42,596 nucleotides of DNA from JBGSYN01 sp041750975 (GTDB taxonomy: Bacteria > Pseudomonadota > Alphaproteobacteria > Geminicoccales > Geminicoccaceae): NCBI GenBank assembly GCA_041750975.1, contig JBGSYN010000244.1:1-42596 (forward strand), given 5' to 3'. This document shows positions 1 to 7,316 of this stretch, piece after piece. Under the pieces are notes generated by a model. The model was not told the origin of the DNA and did no database searches. It worked only from the letters and a program-made list of their open reading frames with translations. Numbering within the stretch: position 1 is the first letter of the stretch; each line of letters begins with the position of its first letter. The position numbers and the translations under genes are program-made.

Positions 1-359
1 CGGCGGAGGCCGGCGAGGCGGAACGCGCAGCGGGCATCCTCGAGGAAGTCGCCGGCAACGAGGCGACCGATCCGCTGCTGCGCGAGGTCGCCGTTTTGGC
101 GCGCGTGACACGTGATTTCGATGTACTGTCGCCCGCAGCCATCATTGCTGAACTCGAACCTTTGACCCAGCCCGGCGCTCCGTGGCGCCTGCTGGCGCGT
201 GAGCTCACGGCTCTGGCCTTGATCCGCGATGGCAAAGTCAGCGAGGCGCGAGAAATCCTGACCGGTATCGCCGAGGATTCCGAAGCCACTCCCGGTCAGC
301 GGCGGCGCGCCAATGAGTTGGCGGCCGCACTCGACGACAAGGGGGAAGGCGCCAGTTGA
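1..359 (+). CDS. C-terminal part of a YfgM/TPR_21-type tetratricopeptide protein (5' end outside window)
   Basis: The frame is open from base 3 to a TGA at 357-359 and has no start inside the window that must be the true one; a TTG at 96 is only internal. The roughly 118 visible residues are alanine- and glutamate-rich helical repeats (for example EAGEAERAAGILEEVAGNEA and DGKVSEAREILTGIAEDSEA), the pattern of a tetratricopeptide solenoid. The gene lies directly before bamB and der, the order known for yfgM in Escherichia coli. YfgM-family proteins are membrane-anchored ancillary partners of the SecYEG translocon and periplasmic chaperones. The N-terminal membrane segment that would confirm this is upstream of the window, so the family call rests mainly on context. 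The stop overlaps the bamB start (TTGA). Confidence 0.72.
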   Translation, partial: AEAGEAERAAGILEEVAGNEATDPLLREVAVLARVTRDFDVLSPAAIIAELEPLTQPGAPWRLLARELTALALIRDGKVSEAREILTGIAEDSEATPGQRRRANELAAALDDKGEGAS

Positions 360-1672
360 TCCGGCATTGCCCTATCCTGGCGTGCTGCCTCATGGCCAGC
401 GCTTGCGGTGGCTACTTCGGCGCCGGTGAAGAAATACCGCTCCCGGGCGAGCGCATTGCGGTGATGCTGATCGACGAGGACGTCAGTGCGGATCCGCGTA
501 TTGCCGAGGTCGACATTGTTCTGCCGCCGCCCCAGGTGAACCCCGACTGGCCGCAGAACGGCGGCAATGCGGCCCATGCCATGCATCATCCGGCGTTGCC
601 GGACACCATCACTCAGGCCTGGCGCATCGATATCGGCGAGGGTAGTTCCGGTTCTTCGCGGCTGCTGTCGGAACCGATCGTCGTCGGCGGGCGGGTCTAT
701 ACCGTCGACGCCGATGGCGAAGTCAGATCGTTTCAGGCGTCGAACGGTTCCAGCATCTGGTCGTTTCAGCCCGATGCCATGGACGATAGCGACCGTCTGC
801 GCGGCGGCGGGCTGGCATTCGGCGATGGCATCCTGTTTCTGACGACGACCAATGGCGAGGTGTTCGGCCTCGATCCCGACAGCGGCGTCGAAATCTGGAA
901 TCAGCAGCTGTTCGCGCCGATCCGCGGCGCCCCGACCTTTGTCGATGGCCGCCTCCTCGTCATCACGGCCGATAATCAGATGGTCGCACTCGCTGCCGCG
1001 AGCGGCGACGTGCTGTGGCGCCATGCCGGCCTGTTCGAGCAGGCGGCGATCCTTGGCGGCGCATCGCCGGCCTCCGACGGAACGACCGTCATTACCCCGT
1101 ATTCCTCGGGCGAGATTTTCGCCTTGCGGCTCGAATCCGGGGCGACTATCTGGTCCGATACCGTGATTCGACCGCGGCGGACACTCGCCATCGCCAGCAT
1201 CACGGACATCAATGGCAGTCCTGTGATCGACCGGGAGCGGGCGATCGTCGCCGGCAATGGCGGCGAGATGGCGTCGCTCGATCTCAGGCGAGGGACTCGT
1301 GATTGGGATGCCGAGGTGACCTCGGTGGAAACGCCATGGGTCGCAGGCGACTATATCTTCATCGTCACCGAGCGCAGCGAAGTCATCTGTCTGTTGCGAC
1401 AGGGCGGCCGCATCAGATGGGTGACGCGCCTCGCATTGCTGATCGATCCTGACGATCCCGACACCCGGAAGGTCAGATGGACGCGGCCAATACTGGCGGG
1501 CGATCGGTTGATTCTGGCAAGTTCCACCGGCGAGATCGTCAGCATGTCACCCTATACCGGTGAATTCCTCGGCAGAGTCGATGCGCCGGCGCCGGTCAAG
1601 GTGGCACCGGTTGTTGCCGACAACACGCTTTATGTTATGACCGAAGCAGGCGATCTCCTGGCTTATCGCTGA
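356..1672 (+). CDS. bamB: Outer membrane protein assembly factor BamB (lipoprotein, PQQ-like beta-propeller)
   Basis: This 438-residue protein belongs to the BamB (YfgL) family, the lipoprotein subunit of the BAM complex that folds beta-barrel proteins into the outer membrane. It starts with a short hydrophobic lipoprotein signal ending in LMASAC, so Cys17 is the probable lipidated residue. The mature part opens with a PLPGERI segment and continues as repeated beta-propeller blades with VYTVDADGEVRSF, VFGLDPDSGVEIW and VALAAASGDVLW, the tryptophan-docking repeats typical of PQQ-like propellers. The start is a TTG whose bases overlap the stop of the preceding TPR gene (TTGA), implying translational coupling. 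The der gene follows after 21 bases, so TPR-bamB-der is one operon. It is somewhat longer than the E. coli protein (392 aa). Confidence 0.93.
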   Translation: MIRHCPILACCLMASACGGYFGAGEEIPLPGERIAVMLIDEDVSADPRIAEVDIVLPPPQVNPDWPQNGGNAAHAMHHPALPDTITQAWRIDIGEGSSGSSRLLSEPIVVGGRVYTVDADGEVRSFQASNGSSIWSFQPDAMDDSDRLRGGGLAFGDGILFLTTTNGEVFGLDPDSGVEIWNQQLFAPIRGAPTFVDGRLLVITADNQMVALAAASGDVLWRHAGLFEQAAILGGASPASDGTTVITPYSSGEIFALRLESGATIWSDTVIRPRRTLAIASITDINGSPVIDRERAIVAGNGGEMASLDLRRGTRDWDAEVTSVETPWVAGDYIFIVTERSEVICLLRQGGRIRWVTRLALLIDPDDPDTRKVRWTRPILAGDRLILASSTGEIVSMSPYTGEFLGRVDAPAPVKVAPVVADNTLYVMTEAGDLLAYR

Positions 1673-1693
1673 CGCTCCTTTCCGGGTCCTGAC

Positions 1694-3046
1694 ATGTCCG
1701 CACCATCTCCCAAGGTCGCCATCCTCGGCCGGCCCAATGTCGGCAAATCGACATTGTTCAACCGTCTGACACGAAGTCGTCGTGCCCTCGTCCATGACAC
1801 GCCCGGTGTCACCCGCGATCGGATCGATGGCGAGGCCAGGCTCTCGGACCTCGAATTCTCCGTGATCGATACCGCTGGCCTCGAGGTCCATAAAGCGAGC
1901 CTCAGCGAGCGGCTTCGTGCGCAGTCCCTGAAGGGACTGGAGGAGGCCGATCTCGGTCTCTTGCTGGTCGACGCCCGCGATGGCATTACCCCGCTCGATC
2001 AGGAGATCGCCGAACTGCTCCGCCGGCAAAACAAGCCGGTGATCCTGGTTGCCAACAAATGCGAAGGCAAGGCGGTCAGGGCAATGGCGCAGGAAGCGTG
2101 GTCGCTCGGGCTTGGCGAACCCATTCTGATCTCGGCCGAGCATAATGAAGGGCTCCTGGAGCTGGCGGATGCCATCAGACCCTATTTCGCGGTTGCCGAG
2201 GATCCGGATGACGCGGCCGAAGATGAGCAGGATCGGCCAATCAGGCTTGCCATTGTCGGCCGCCCCAATGCCGGGAAGTCATCACTGGTCAATCGCCTGG
2301 TCAAATCCGAGCGATTGCTGACCGGTCCGGAGCCGGGACTGACCAGAGATTCCATCGATGTTGCCTGGACCTGGAAAGGCCGCAAGATCGAGCTTGTGGA
2401 TACGGCGGGGCTCAGGCGACGGGCGCGGATCGACCAACGCCTCGAACAGATCTCGGCCTCGGCGACGATCACGGCAATCCGGCGAGCCCATATCGTCCTA
2501 TTGATGGTCGATGCCCGCGAAGCCTTGGAAAAGCAAGACGTGACGATCGCCAATCTCGCGCTGGATGAAGGCCGGGCGCTGGTGCTGGCCGCCAATAAGT
2601 GGGATCTGGTGCCTGATCCTGATGCCGCCGTCGCTGAGTTACGCTTTCGCGTCACCCACCGCCTGAGCCAGGTCAAGGGCCTGCCGGTGCTCCCGATCTC
2701 GGTTGTTACCGGCAAGAACATGGATCGCCTGCCGGACCTGATTCTCGAAGCGCATGACCGCTGGAACACCAAGTTTCCGACCTCGGCGATCAATCGCTGG
2801 CTGATGGATGCGACCAGCAAACACCCGCCGCCCATGGTGCAGAACCGAGTCGTCAAGTTCCGCTATGCGACACAGACGGCCATGCGGCCGCCGACGATCA
2901 CGCTGTTTTCCAATAAACCCGCGGACACTATGACCGCGAGCTATATGCGTTATCTCGAGACCAGTTTCCGAGAGGCCTTCGAACTGCCAGGCGTGCCGTT
3001 ACGCTTTGCCGTCCGCCACAACGCCAATCCTTATGCGCCGCAATAG
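1694..3046 (+). CDS. der: Ribosome biogenesis GTPase Der (EngA)
   Basis: The 450-residue protein has two tandem GTPase domains and a C-terminal KH-like domain, the diagnostic layout of Der, an essential GTPase of 50S subunit maturation. The first P-loop GRPNVGKST is at residues 12-20, DTAG follows near 59 and the guanine-specificity motif reads NKCE at 121-124. The second P-loop GRPNAGKSS is at 189-197, DTAGL at 236-240 and NKWD at 301-304. Residues from about 350 onward contain the KH-like domain with the conserved NRVVKFRYATQ and FVNKP-like FSNKPADTM segments. The acidic linker between the domains (DPDDAAEDEQD, about 170-180) is ordinary. It is the last gene of the TPR-bamB-der operon; otsA converges on it from the other strand, 22 bases away. 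Confidence 0.98.
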   Translation: MSAPSPKVAILGRPNVGKSTLFNRLTRSRRALVHDTPGVTRDRIDGEARLSDLEFSVIDTAGLEVHKASLSERLRAQSLKGLEEADLGLLLVDARDGITPLDQEIAELLRRQNKPVILVANKCEGKAVRAMAQEAWSLGLGEPILISAEHNEGLLELADAIRPYFAVAEDPDDAAEDEQDRPIRLAIVGRPNAGKSSLVNRLVKSERLLTGPEPGLTRDSIDVAWTWKGRKIELVDTAGLRRRARIDQRLEQISASATITAIRRAHIVLLMVDAREALEKQDVTIANLALDEGRALVLAANKWDLVPDPDAAVAELRFRVTHRLSQVKGLPVLPISVVTGKNMDRLPDLILEAHDRWNTKFPTSAINRWLMDATSKHPPPMVQNRVVKFRYATQTAMRPPTITLFSNKPADTMTASYMRYLETSFREAFELPGVPLRFAVRHNANPYAPQ

Positions 3047-3068
3047 AGGCACTAGGCGGGACGGTGGT

Positions 3069-4493
3069 TCAGCTCGCGGCATAAGGAACCGGTGAGACGA
3101 CCTCGTCCGTCGACGGCGTCCCCTCCGTAAGCCGCTTCAGGAACCGGTTGCGCCAGGCGTGGATATCGTTCTTGCGCACGCCTTCGATCATTCGCCGCCA
3201 GCGTTCGCGGCGTTCCTCCACGCCCATGATGAGAGCGGAATGCAGCTGTTCGGCGACTTGAGCGTGATCGTAGGGATTGACCACGATGGCGCCGTCGAGA
3301 TAGCCGGCGCAGCCCGCAAAGCGTGAGACGACGAGGGCCCCCGGGGAATCCTCGAGCTGGGCCGCGACATATTCGAGCGCGACCAGATTCATGCCGTCCC
3401 GCAACGAGGTGACGAGACAGACGTCCGACATCCTGAAAAAGCCGGAAAGTGCCCTGCGGCTATAACTTCGATTGATGTAGCGGAGCGGCACCCAGTCGGC
3501 TTCGCTGTAGGTGCCGTTGATATGGCCGGCGAGACCTTCGACCGATCGCCTGAGGTCCGCATATTCCGGCACCTGCTCACGCGACGGCGCCGAGATCTGC
3601 ATGAAGGTGACGGCGCGGCGCTGACTCGGATAATCCTGCATCAGCAGTTCGAAGGCGCGCAGGCGCTCCTGGATGCCCTTGGTATAGTCGAGCCGGTCGA
3701 CGCCGATGATCAGGCCGCGGCCGTGCAAGGTGTCCTTGACCCTTTTTGCCTGGTTGGTGGCGTCGCGCGATCCGGCCATTGTGGCGAAATCGTCGACGTC
3801 GATGCCGATCGGGATGGCTTCCGCGTGAAACGAACGGCCGAGGGCGCGAACCGCACCGTCATCGGACATCGTGCCTTGCAGCTCCGAGACGACATATTGG
3901 CGGAAGTGTCGAACGTCGACCTGAGTCTGGAAGCCGACGACATCGTAAGCGCAGATGTCGCTCGCAAGCTGACGATGCCAGGGCAGGGTGACGGTCAACT
4001 CGGCCGGTGGCCAGGGAATATGCAGGAAGAAGCCGATCCGCGCCTGCACGCCAAGCCGCCTGAGCTCGGTCGCCATCGGAATCAGGTGATAATCTTGGAT
4101 CCAGATCTGATCGTTGTCCTCGAGCAGCGGCTGGAGCCGCTCGGCGAACAAACGATTGACCCGCCGATAAGTGGCGTACCACTGGTGATCGAAGGTGGCG
4201 AGATCGAGCCGATAGTGCAGCAGCGGCCAAAGTGTACGGTTCGAGAATCCGCCATAATAGGCCTCGAGATCGGCTTCGCGCAGATCGACCAGTCCGTATG
4301 TTACCTTGCCGGTGCGGAAAACCTTGGTCTCGCCCGGCGAATCGCTGGTGGTCTCACCACTCCAGCCGAACCAGAGGCCGCCCGCGTCACGTAGCGCCGC
4401 ATGAACGCCCACCGCGAGACCCCCGGCATTAGCCGCCTGTTTTCCGGATATTGGTGTGACTCGATTGGAGACGACGACGAGACGGTTCGGCAG
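3069..4493 (-). CDS. otsA: Alpha,alpha-trehalose-phosphate synthase (UDP-forming), GT20, apparent CTG start
   Basis: OtsA makes trehalose 6-phosphate from UDP-glucose and glucose 6-phosphate in the cytoplasm. Visible GT20 motifs include GGLWFGWSGE, WIQDYHLIPMATELR, FFLHIPWPP, GVDRLDYTKGIQERL and the nucleotide-binding LRDGMNLVALEYVAAQ. The earliest ATG/GTG/TTG in this frame is GTG at 4412, but homologous sequence continues upstream as PNRLVVVSNRV and QAANAGGLAVG, which carry the SNR and GGL substrate-binding residues of the family. No ATG, GTG or TTG lies between the in-frame TGA (4499-4497) and that segment; the only plausible initiator is CTG at 4493-4491, giving 474 residues, the length of E. 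coli OtsA. An ATG at 4500-4498 is out of frame. The GH15 gene ends 29 bases upstream on the same strand, so the two are likely cotranscribed. No otsB is in the window. Confidence 0.9.
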   Translation of the reverse strand: MPNRLVVVSNRVTPISGKQAANAGGLAVGVHAALRDAGGLWFGWSGETTSDSPGETKVFRTGKVTYGLVDLREADLEAYYGGFSNRTLWPLLHYRLDLATFDHQWYATYRRVNRLFAERLQPLLEDNDQIWIQDYHLIPMATELRRLGVQARIGFFLHIPWPPAELTVTLPWHRQLASDICAYDVVGFQTQVDVRHFRQYVVSELQGTMSDDGAVRALGRSFHAEAIPIGIDVDDFATMAGSRDATNQAKRVKDTLHGRGLIIGVDRLDYTKGIQERLRAFELLMQDYPSQRRAVTFMQISAPSREQVPEYADLRRSVEGLAGHINGTYSEADWVPLRYINRSYSRRALSGFFRMSDVCLVTSLRDGMNLVALEYVAAQLEDSPGALVVSRFAGCAGYLDGAIVVNPYDHAQVAEQLHSALIMGVEERRERWRRMIEGVRKNDIHAWRNRFLKRLTEGTPSTDEVVSPVPYAAS

Positions 4494-4522
4494 TGTTCAT
4501 ATCCCAAATGCAGCGAGGAATA

Positions 4523-6307
4523 TCAGACGACTTCATCCCAGTTGCGGCTCAGACGCATCGCCGCGGTGATCAAGCCCACATGAGAATAGGTTTGCGGGAA
4601 ATTTCCCCAAAGTTCACCAGTATCGCGATCGATATGTTCCGACATCAGACCGAGATCATTGCGCCGATCGAGCATGTGCTGGAAAAATTTCCGCGCCTCA
4701 TCCGTCCGGCCAATGGCGATGAGCGCCTCGATATACCAGAACGAGCATGTCAGGAACGCATTCTCCGGCTGACCGAAATCATCGGCTGCGACATAGCGGT
4801 AAACATACGGACCATGCACAAGTTCCCGGCTGATGGTTTCGACCGTCCCGACGAATTTGGGATCGTCAGCGTCAAGAAAGCCGACCTCGTGCAGGAGCAG
4901 CAGGCTGGCATCGAGCTCATTGCCGTCGAAACTGGCGACGAAGCTGTTGCGTTCATCCGACCAAGCCCGAGCGATGATCGTCTGCTTGATCCTGTCGGCA
5001 CGATCGCGCCAGAAGTCGGCACGGTCGTCAAAGCCGAGGTGGGTGGCGATCCGGCCAAGCCGATCGCAGGCGGCCCAGCACATCACGCTCGAATGGGTAT
5101 GGACGCGGGCCTTCGTGCGGAACTCCCAAAGCCCCGCATCGGGCACGTCATGAACCTCCCAGGCCTTTTCGCCCAGAAGCTCGAGCCGCCTAAAGGTCGT
5201 GGGCCCCGCCGGCTGGCGTAGCCGCCGATCGAAGAAAGCCTGGGTAACGGCCAGTATGACGGAACCGTAGCCGTCATGCTGATCGTGCTCGTAAGCCTGA
5301 TTGCCGATCCGAATGGGCCGGTTCTGACGATAGCCCTCAAGGCTATCGATCGTGGTTTCAGTCAGCTTCTGCTCGAGCCCGATACCGTAGACCGGCTGCA
5401 GATAACCGTCGTCCCGCAAGGCGATGATATTGCCCAGATATTCGAGATATTCCTCCATGGTCTCGATGTAGCCGAGCCGATTGAGCGCGCGGACGACGAA
5501 ATAAGCGTCCCTGAGCCAGCAAAAGCGGTAATCCCAATTACGCCCTTGCTCGTCGGTTTCCGGCAGTGAGGTCGTCGGCGAAGCGATGATGGCGCCGGAT
5601 TCCTCGAAGCTGCAGAGCTTCAAGGTGATCGCGGAGCGGATCACGGCATCCTGCCACTCGAAGGGAATATGCAATCGGCCGGAAAGCTGACGCCAATAGG
5701 CCGTGGTTTTTTCCAGAAAGTCGCGGCCGGTTTCCATGACGGCGCTGCGCAGGCTCTCATCCGGACCGAGTACCAGCGTGATCGGCCGGTCGAGATGAAA
5801 ATATGTCTCGTCGAGGACGTAGGTGAGGGAGGCATTGGTGGTGAGACGCACCGAAATGATGTCGTCGACGTAACGGATATGATTGCTGCCTCGCGTGACG
5901 ACCGGGATCGTAGCACCATATTGAAAGAGCGGCCGCAGCCGGACACGGATCCGGGGCGCCTCGCCGAAGGGAACCACCATACGGATGATCATGGTCGGAC
6001 GGAACATCCGTCCATGCTGTTCGAAGCGTGGGCAGAAATCGATGACATCGACACCGGCGCCTTGCTTGTCGGTCAGTCGCGTGCGCAGGATCGCCGTATT
6101 TTCGAGATAGCTTCGGTAACTCGAGGCAAAGCCGTCGAGATCGACGCCGAAGAAGCCGCGTTCCCGACCGCCATCGAGCAGTCTCGAGAAGATCGGATCG
6201 CCGTCGAAACGAGGAAAGCAGCTCCAGACGATCGATGCCTTGGAATCGATCAGCGCGGAGATGATGCAATTGCCGATCATGCCGAGATCGAGGTTCTGAT
6301 CGCTCAA
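4523..6307 (-). CDS. Glycoside hydrolase family 15 protein (glucoamylase/trehalase type)
   Basis: The 594-residue protein is a cytoplasmic GH15 enzyme. An N-terminal beta-sandwich region begins DLGMIGNCIISALID and contains FPRFDGDPIFSRLL. The (alpha/alpha)6 barrel follows, with RNWDYRFCWLRDAYFVVRAL and a C-terminal SEHIDRDTGELWGNFPQTYS block that holds the usual second catalytic acid. GH15 members hydrolyse alpha-1,4 or alpha-1,1 glucosides; some bacterial ones are trehalases. The TTG at 6307-6305 is chosen as start because AGGAG (6317-6313 on this strand) sits five bases upstream and the sequence MSDQNLDLGMIGN is the usual N-terminus; an in-frame extension to 6415 reads as low-complexity and lacks a site. 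It precedes otsA by 29 bases, so its substrate may be trehalose or a related glucoside, but the sequence does not decide this. Confidence 0.9.
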   Translation of the reverse strand: MSDQNLDLGMIGNCIISALIDSKASIVWSCFPRFDGDPIFSRLLDGGRERGFFGVDLDGFASSYRSYLENTAILRTRLTDKQGAGVDVIDFCPRFEQHGRMFRPTMIIRMVVPFGEAPRIRVRLRPLFQYGATIPVVTRGSNHIRYVDDIISVRLTTNASLTYVLDETYFHLDRPITLVLGPDESLRSAVMETGRDFLEKTTAYWRQLSGRLHIPFEWQDAVIRSAITLKLCSFEESGAIIASPTTSLPETDEQGRNWDYRFCWLRDAYFVVRALNRLGYIETMEEYLEYLGNIIALRDDGYLQPVYGIGLEQKLTETTIDSLEGYRQNRPIRIGNQAYEHDQHDGYGSVILAVTQAFFDRRLRQPAGPTTFRRLELLGEKAWEVHDVPDAGLWEFRTKARVHTHSSVMCWAACDRLGRIATHLGFDDRADFWRDRADRIKQTIIARAWSDERNSFVASFDGNELDASLLLLHEVGFLDADDPKFVGTVETISRELVHGPYVYRYVAADDFGQPENAFLTCSFWYIEALIAIGRTDEARKFFQHMLDRRNDLGLMSEHIDRDTGELWGNFPQTYSHVGLITAAMRLSRNWDEVV

Positions 6308-6311
6308 CGTT

Positions 6312-6319
6312 ACTCCTTC
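6312..6319 (-). promoter_or_regulatory. Ribosome binding site fixing the TTG start of the GH15 gene
   Basis: Read on the minus strand this is GAAGGAGT, ending five bases before TTG at 6307. It is the strongest Shine-Dalgarno match near the gene and excludes the longer upstream reading. Confidence 0.75.
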
Positions 6320-6382
6320 GAGAAATTCGCAGTCCGGTTCACGCCGGCCTTTCGACCTTGCGAAGGCAGTGCGGCGGGCCCA

Positions 6383-6413
6383 ACTGCGACGCAGTAGGGG
6401 TGGCGACGCCACC
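6383..6413. promoter_or_regulatory. Two tandem perfect palindromes in the GH15/otsA - ygfZ divergent promoter region
   Basis: ACTGCG-A-CGCAGT occupies 6383-6395 and GGTGGCG-A-CGCCACC occupies 6399-6413. Both are perfect inverted repeats around a central A, share the core GCGACGC, and their centres are 17 bp apart. They lie in the 127-bp region between the divergent GH15 and ygfZ starts. As DNA they could be paired operator sites; as RNA they would form two small hairpins with GAC triloops. No regulator gene is adjacent, and function is inferred only from symmetry and position. Confidence 0.45.
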
Positions 6414-6434
6414 AATCACGATACGGATGCAGCG

Positions 6435-7316
6435 ATGATAACAGGTCATCTCCGATGTGCCGATCGCGGGGTCCTGAGCCTTTCGGGTCCGGACAGCCGC
6501 GGGTTTCTGCAAGGCCTTATCAGCAACGATGTCAACCGGCTCAGTCCCCACCACAGTCTCTTCGCGGCACTTTTGACACCGCAGGGAAAGTACTTATTCG
6601 ACTTCGTTCTTTATGACGATGGTTTGCGTATTCTGCTCGACGCGCAGCGATCCGGCCTCGACGATCTGAAGCGGCGCCTAATGATGTATCGGCTGCGCTC
6701 GAAGTGCGAAATCGAGGATCTGAGCGAGAGCTATGAGGTGCATCTGGCTTGCGGCGACGATTTGCCGGAGCGCTTTGGCCTCGGCGCGACACGCGGCAAC
6801 GCCAAGCCCTTCGAGGGCGGGGTAATTGCGGTCGACCCGCGCCTCGCGGAGCTCGGTCTGCGTGCCGTCTTGCCCAAGCGGTCATCGGCGTTTGCTGCGC
6901 TCGACAGTCTCGATGCGGTCGAGTTCATGCGCCACAGAATGGTGCTCGGTGTCGCCGAAGGCGAGCCCGAACTGGTGCCGCAAAAATCTCTGCTCCTGGA
7001 AAGCAATTTCGAGGAGCTTGCCGGGGTCGACTTCAAGAAGGGCTGCTTCGTCGGTCAAGAGCTGACAGCGCGCACCAAATATCGCGGTCTCGTGCGCAAA
7101 CGGATTCTGCCGATCCGGCTGGACGGCCCGGCACCCGAAGGCGGCACACCCATACTCGACGGCCAGCGAGAGGTGGGCGAGATCCGCGCCGTTGCTGGCG
7201 ACCGGGGCCTTGCACTGATGCGTCTCGATCGCCTCGCACTCGATGCACCGCTACCGGCGCTCCAGGCGGCGCGCAGCGAGGTTCGCGTCGACATGCCACC
7301 CTGGCTCAATCTTTGA
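6435..7316 (+). CDS. ygfZ: Folate-binding protein YgfZ (CAF17/IBA57-like, Fe-S cluster maintenance)
   Basis: The 293-residue protein is a YgfZ/GcvT-like folate-binding protein, a family involved in assembly or repair of iron-sulfur enzymes. The N-terminal part has LSGPDSRGFLQGLISNDVNRL, the GcvT-fold folate domain start. The signature KGCFVGQE lies near residue 200, followed by LTARTKYRGLVRK; its cysteine is the functionally important residue of the family. ATG at 6435 is preferred over a TTG frame extension to 6369 because homology begins at MITGHLRCADRGVLSLSG and the extension crosses the palindromic region. The gene is transcribed away from GH15-otsA. Its last 11 bases overlap the 3' end of ppdK on the opposite strand. 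Confidence 0.92.
   Translation: MITGHLRCADRGVLSLSGPDSRGFLQGLISNDVNRLSPHHSLFAALLTPQGKYLFDFVLYDDGLRILLDAQRSGLDDLKRRLMMYRLRSKCEIEDLSESYEVHLACGDDLPERFGLGATRGNAKPFEGGVIAVDPRLAELGLRAVLPKRSSAFAALDSLDAVEFMRHRMVLGVAEGEPELVPQKSLLLESNFEELAGVDFKKGCFVGQELTARTKYRGLVRKRILPIRLDGPAPEGGTPILDGQREVGEIRAVAGDRGLALMRLDRLALDAPLPALQAARSEVRVDMPPWLNL

Noticed and set aside
5669..6397. A 242-codon plus-strand frame running through the GH15 gene.
   Set aside because: The GH15 motifs on the other strand are complete; this frame is a GC-driven shadow.
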